The position numbers were made by a program, and so were the translations under genes. A DNA stretch of 64,000 nucleotides. Source: Burhinus oedicnemus (Eukaryota; Chordata; Aves; Charadriiformes; Burhinidae). Every line of letters begins with the position of its first letter. Within the stretch, counting starts at the first letter, position 1. Below are positions 59,796-64,000 of the stretch, piece by piece. The stretch spans positions 119,021 through 183,020 of the forward strand of contig VFFE01007651.1 of the NCBI GenBank assembly GCA_008921705.1, read 5' to 3'. Below the pieces are notes generated by a model that saw nothing but the letters and a program-made list of their open reading frames with translations, was not told the DNA's origin and searched no databases.

Positions 59796-61361
59796 AAGAA
59801 GAGATGAATAATTTCAGCTAACAGACAATGCCAGTCCAAGAACTAATAAATTAACCATAAACACATTTAGGCTGGAAATAAGCCTTCTCACTGGGCTACT
59901 GGGTCCTAAGCGTCAATTAATATTCCAAGAAATCTTGATCAGATTATAATATGAATGATGTTTTCCTTCCAATGGCAGGGGAACAGAGCATGCTTCTGGA
60001 GCTCCCTGCTAATCCCACATTCCTAGGTTGACTGTCTATTTATATCAACCGTTCTAATAGAGAAATTATTTAAAATATTTAAAGGCTCCAGAAACTAAAT
60101 TTCTTGCTATAAGCAATGTCAAAAAAACCCCAACCTGCTCTAGGTGACTCAAATCAAAGATTCAAATTAATCTGGACAAAGCGTTTTATTGCATGCTGGC
60201 ACAATACATCAAAAGCAACGTGTCCCTTTTGGACATTTGACTTTTCAGGGCAAAATTGGTTCAATTGACGAACATACATTACAGAAATTGATTTTTTGTC
60301 TGGGTATTTACTTGTGCAGACAGGAACTTTTATAGCAGGGGACAGCAAGGACCTGAGGACATTCAAACACATCAGAGAAAGAACATGGCCAGTTTCCTGT
60401 CTGCCAGCTACTGTTATGGGAAGGGTTACAAATACAAATTATCCACAGGCATACATGCAGACACACAGCACACAGTTTGTCCTAGGGCTAAAATTGATTA
60501 GTCTGGAGACTTTAGGATTTCAGAGGAAGATGCTCAGCTGGTGAATCCCATTCCACTGGCGCTAAGGAACAAGCTGACTGCCGTGCATTTAGGCAATTAG
60601 GAAAGAAGTACCACCACCCTATGACCCTGAAGATCCCTAGAGCCTGTGGGTAGCTTCAGAAGAAGCAGTGCCTTGTACAGCCTTGCCCCTGCTCACATGC
60701 AGGGCTTCCCAGTTTACTGTGTTTGTACAGCAAACACCATGTTTTCCCCTGAGCACAGCATGTACTGCAGGCGCAGTGCCCAGCCCAGGCTCATGCCACG
60801 TGTTTGGTGCTCCTGGGTGAGATCCTGTGCAATCCACAAAGCCCACACATCTGTCCTGGTCCAGGTCTAAATCTGGCCTGAGTTTCACGTTTGTCACAAA
60901 AGTAAAGGTGAGGTGAATTACATGGGAGTTTTCCTGATTTTTCACACAGCAACCCAGAAAGACAGAAGACAGCTTTACCTTGATTTCACTGCAAATGTAC
61001 AGGCTGGCAAACAGATTTCTAAAACATTATAAAAGATTTTCTGTGGCACCATCCAGCACTGCATATTACTTAAACAGACTGCTTCCTTCTAGGAGTCAGG
61101 CTGTGTTTTGGGAACACCAGCCATGTCTTATTCAGAGCTTGGCTCACAGGTTTTAGAGTACTAGGACCACAGTGCTACTGACTGCTCCCTCCACTGGGGA
61201 TACACATACAAACACTCAAGGCTCTGTAATTTTTATGCATGAGCATGACAAAAGGCCCCAGCAAGACAAGGCCTCATTTTGCTGGTGCTGTACATACATG
61301 CAGTAAGAGGAACTCCTACCCCACAGATCTCCCACTAGTGAGGCTGAGAGAAAGGCAAAAT

Positions 61362-61400
61362 GCCCATTTTTCAAATAAGAAACTGAGATGTCTGATGCAA
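61362..61400 (-). repeat. Weak MIR-like fragment, antisense
   Basis: CCCATTTTTCAAATAAGAAACTGAGATG resembles the antisense MIR string CCCATTTTACAGATGAGGAAACTGAGGC. Only about 28 bp align, so this is tentative. Confidence 0.35.
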
Positions 61401-62814
61401 CACAGCCCCTGAGACCAAAAAGATGCTCAGGCACTTGACCTACGAGGCTGCAAGACATTTATGCAAAGTCCTACAGAAAGTCTATGAAAACTATAGACAT
61501 TCAGTACAGTTAATTCACATCCTCCCCTAGTTCAGTCTTTCCCCATCAACTCTTCATTTAAAAACTGTGCATATCCTTCAACTCACCATTAAAATCACTC
61601 CTAATTTATGTTTCAATAACACCTTAAATGGAGACTTTCAAAACATATACTAAGCATTAGCATCTCTGTGGTAAGGGCTGCTATTCTTCCTGTAAGCCTA
61701 GCAGACTATGACACACAATAGCTACAGCTATTAGGTGGGAACAGTGGTTTTGTACCAGTGTAAGTGTTATATTTAGAAGGATTATTTTTAGCCTACCTAC
61801 CTGTATAACCAGTATATATGGATAAAATATAAAAATGGTTAAAGATTATCAGCTGTTACTGTGCTCATCTTAAGAGCAAACAGAAACACAGAACCCAGAT
61901 GAGCTGCACAGAGGATCTGGCTGAGGACAAGAACCCAGAACCAGCTTCAGGACAAAACTACACCTGAGCTCTGAACCAAGCACCCAGTGTCTCACCTCAG
62001 CATGGACGAACTGTAGCAGTTAAGCTTAAACTGACACAAATATTTTCTAATAGCACAAAATTCCAGATTTTTCTAAGTTTTAAAGTGTTGTGAACTTTAC
62101 TACCAGCTGTTCTTCCCCTGTTTCTGCATTTGCTAAATTCCAGCCAACAAAGGGTCAGAGAATTGACATTTCATGGTAGAAGAGGTCAAAAAAACCAGGA
62201 GGAAATGGAAATACTGGCAGCTAGGCCTAGTTTTCTGGACACTACCAAGTCTTTTTTACAGATTCAGAAGATATGACACAACTTTCATAAACAGCTAAGA
62301 TTGTGGAAACTGATCTAGCACTCAGAAAACTGCTGTCTCCTAAGAAAATTTATGATTGCTCCAGTGGTTGATTAAATCAATACAGAAGCAAATTTCTTCT
62401 GCTTACCCTGCAAGCTGCATGGCATTTCAGACTCAAAAAATGATCCATATTTTACAAAAATAGCTCATGTCTGTATTCAACACAAAGTTGTAGATACTCC
62501 AGAAATGTGGGATGCAAAAAAATCAAATCCAGATCTCAGGCCAGGGTGCCTTAATGCAACTGTTACACTACTGCGGAGAGCCCACACTGGGAAAGCAAGA
62601 GGAAATCAGGAGGAAAGCAAGGATGAACAAACACAGATTATTGCAAAGTATCTCTCAACTGCAATGTACAACTGTCCTCCTTGAGGATAGTATGTACTAA
62701 CATGAGCTGATTTTTAAAAAGACACCTTGAAAAACAAAAGATCAAGGCCAGAACTTACAAAGAGTATGGCATACAGTGTGCCCCTCATGAGCCATCTCTC
62801 TGACAGGAAAAGAG

Positions 62815-62850
62815 ATGGATGGATGGATGGATGGATGGATGGATGGATGG
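62815..62850 (+). repeat. (ATGG)9 microsatellite
   Basis: Nine exact ATGG units, 36 bp, then a TTGG variant. In translation the minus strand gives a repeated HPSI peptide, which is an artefact of the microsatellite. Confidence 0.97.
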
Positions 62851-63752
62851 TTGGTTCACCAGCAGTAGTGCTGAATTCCTGAATTCCCTCAGTGTTACAG
62901 CTGAGATAATATGTATGAGCGTAACAGACTGAGGCAAGCAAAACAGTTCAGAGTCACAGAGAGGATGAGAAACTAAGACCCTCCTAGTGGTCATACTAGA
63001 GATTCACTGTGGAGCACCCTTCTACCTTGGTCAGTGCTGAACCAATGCCCCAGCTGAGTACAGAAGGCCCTGCAGAGTTTTTGTTGGCAAAAGTGGCCTT
63101 TACAAACAGATGCGCCCTTGCCTAGGAAGTGTTTTGGGAACCAGGCTGTGGCATTTTGATTTGTTCTGTTCACTACAAACCTGGCTGAACTCTGCCACGC
63201 AGTAGGGGTTTATAGTGTGCCCAGTCAAACACCCAGCCTTCTCAAAATGCCTGTTTTTTGCATCAGTACATACTAGGAAAAACTGGGCAGACATCCTAAA
63301 GCATTTCCACAGCACGCAGGACATCCTCACTGAACAATCCCCAAAACACCTTAAAATCTGTAAGCCTGAGAGCTCTTGATGAGCTGAGAACTCAGAAATA
63401 CCTTGGCCGAGTCTGCTCGGAGAGATGAAGCGGGCAGACCCACAGGGGTGGCGACCAGCAACACGGGGTCCAGTGCAAGCACCGAGGCAGGATCTCCTGG
63501 GGAGGGCAGGTTACAGCCCACTCGGGGGGGAACAAGGCAGGACAAGGGTGCGAAGGGGGAAAGTTGGCTTCTGAGGAGGTTACCTACTGCTTGTTCTCCC
63601 CTGGCAAGAGGCACACATGTCTGTGTTGATGAGCACCCAGGGCTGGCTCACCACGGAGCATCTGGGCTACTGCTGGTGTTTATCTGCTCTCTGGTTTTCT
63701 GCCTGTCAGGGAGCTAAGGGACGTTGCCTTAAAACTCCACAGTCATGGATGG
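62851..63752. other. Non-coding sequence, G-rich towards its end
   Basis: No gene is recognised. 63405-63560 is richer in G and CpG than the surroundings (about eight CpGs and a CGGGGGGG run), which keeps frames open on both strands (63403-63717 plus, 63351-63614 minus). I find no domain in either. The segment could be internal sequence next to the LTR that follows, or simply unique DNA. Confidence 0.45.
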
Positions 63753-64000
63753 TGTTATAAACATGTTTTGTTCATTAGTAAAGAATAAATGGACGGGACT
63801 TGCGGGGTGTGTGTTGGGTGGGTGCTTCGCAGGGAGATGGAAACTGCCTTATCATAAGAAAGCTTGCGGGGTGTGTGTTGGGTGGGTGCTTCGCAGGGAG
63901 ATGGAAACTGCCTTATCATAAGAAAGCAGAAGCCTTGGTCACGTAAGAAACATGCGCAGAGTACTACAAAACCAGAAGATACCGGTCTTGCGGCTTGGAC
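63753..64000 (+). mobile_element. Probable LTR, 5' part, cut by the window end
   Basis: From TGTTATAAACATG (63753) onward the sequence changes character: CpG is retained (GACGGG, TTGCGGGG, TTCGCAGG, CACGTAAG, ATGCGCAG, ACCGG, TTGCGG) and two identical 64-bp repeats are present. A TG start, a TGTTAT opening similar to the TGTTAC of the LTR-like segment at 20142, and U3-type tandem repeats fit the enhancer part of a retroviral LTR. No TATA box or AATAAA is seen before the window ends, so core promoter, R and U5 would lie beyond it. This is inference from structure, and the 5' boundary is a guess. Confidence 0.4.
63799..63926 (+). repeat. Perfect 64-bp tandem duplication, G-rich
   Basis: A 64-bp unit beginning CTTGCGGGGTGTGTGTTGGG and ending ATCATAAGAAAG occupies 63799-63862 and is repeated without a single mismatch at 63863-63926. 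Each copy contains four G runs (GGGG, GGG, GGG and GGG) within about 31 bp, which could fold as a G-quadruplex. A third CTTGCGG start appears at 63987-63993, so more related sequence may follow the window. Full identity points to a recent event or to ongoing homogenisation. Confidence 0.97.

Larger units (their letters stand above)
59346..62814. other. Unique non-coding sequence with one palindrome
   Basis: No gene is recognised. Contents include a 12-bp inverted repeat at 59387-59412, an A/C-rich simple patch at 59736-59795 and a weak antisense MIR-like string CCCATTTTTCAAATAAGAAACTGAGATG at 61362-61389. The frames at 60637-60945 minus and 61216-61458 minus have no domain. Confidence 0.5.

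Noticed and set aside
62714..62994. Minus-strand frames with a repeated HPSI peptide
   Set aside because: Direct translation of the (ATGG)9 microsatellite.
63351..63717. Overlapping G-rich frames on both strands
   Set aside because: Low stop density from high G content. No retroviral or cellular domain is recognisable.
1..64000. tRNA, rRNA, CRISPR array, operon or bacterial mobile element
   Set aside because: No cloverleaf with A/B boxes, no rRNA-like conserved blocks, no spaced direct repeats and no closely packed reading frames were seen. The CR1 tails place the window in a bird nuclear genome.

Overview
The window reads as nuclear DNA from a bird. The main evidence is CR1 retrotransposon copies that end in the avian CR1 3' signature, an ATTCTATG-type octamer repeat (33560-33583 and 41835-41850), with a CR1 reverse-transcriptase fragment at 40891-41850. 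Older CR1 and MIR-type fragments, shared across amniotes, are also present. Base composition is AT-leaning with sparse CpG except in a few spots. I see no bacterial-style gene organisation, no rRNA or tRNA gene, no CRISPR array and no intact protein-coding gene. The window is best described as intergenic or deep-intronic sequence in which almost every open reading frame is chance.

Layout. 1-16000 is mostly unique non-coding sequence, with an (AC)19 microsatellite (701-738), two decayed MIR copies (1301-1412, 15988-16065) and two antisense fragments of an ancient CR1 (12727-12860, 13235-13475). At 16290-16920 lies the best promoter candidate: a small CpG island preceded by a CGGAAG/ATGGCGG motif cluster inside an 8-bp inverted repeat. 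17000-27000 holds several short exact tandem duplications, a probable solo LTR (20142-20663) and two more MIR fragments. 27455-33600 holds an ancient sense CR1, a speculative minus-strand exon (28619-28864), an 11-bp hairpin (31021-31047) and a CR1 3' tail (33383-33583). 39940-41850 is repeat-rich: MIR-type pieces, an old antisense CR1, then the RT-bearing CR1. 47385-52270 carries a CR1 tail, an X-box/AP-1 motif cluster (48885-48912) and an antisense CR1 with an internal 19-bp triplication. 55595-59345 carries another MIR-type tail and two ancient CR1 fragments. The right edge (63753-64000) appears to be the 5' part of an LTR with two identical 64-bp G-rich tandem repeats, cut by the window end.

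The window contains no working gene system. Its biology is a record of retrotransposon insertions of different ages plus a few candidate regulatory sites. The items most worth checking are the CpG island with its ETS/YY1-like motifs, the X-box/AP-1 cluster, and the two LTR-like segments. All family assignments were made by eye against remembered consensus patterns. No database search was run.
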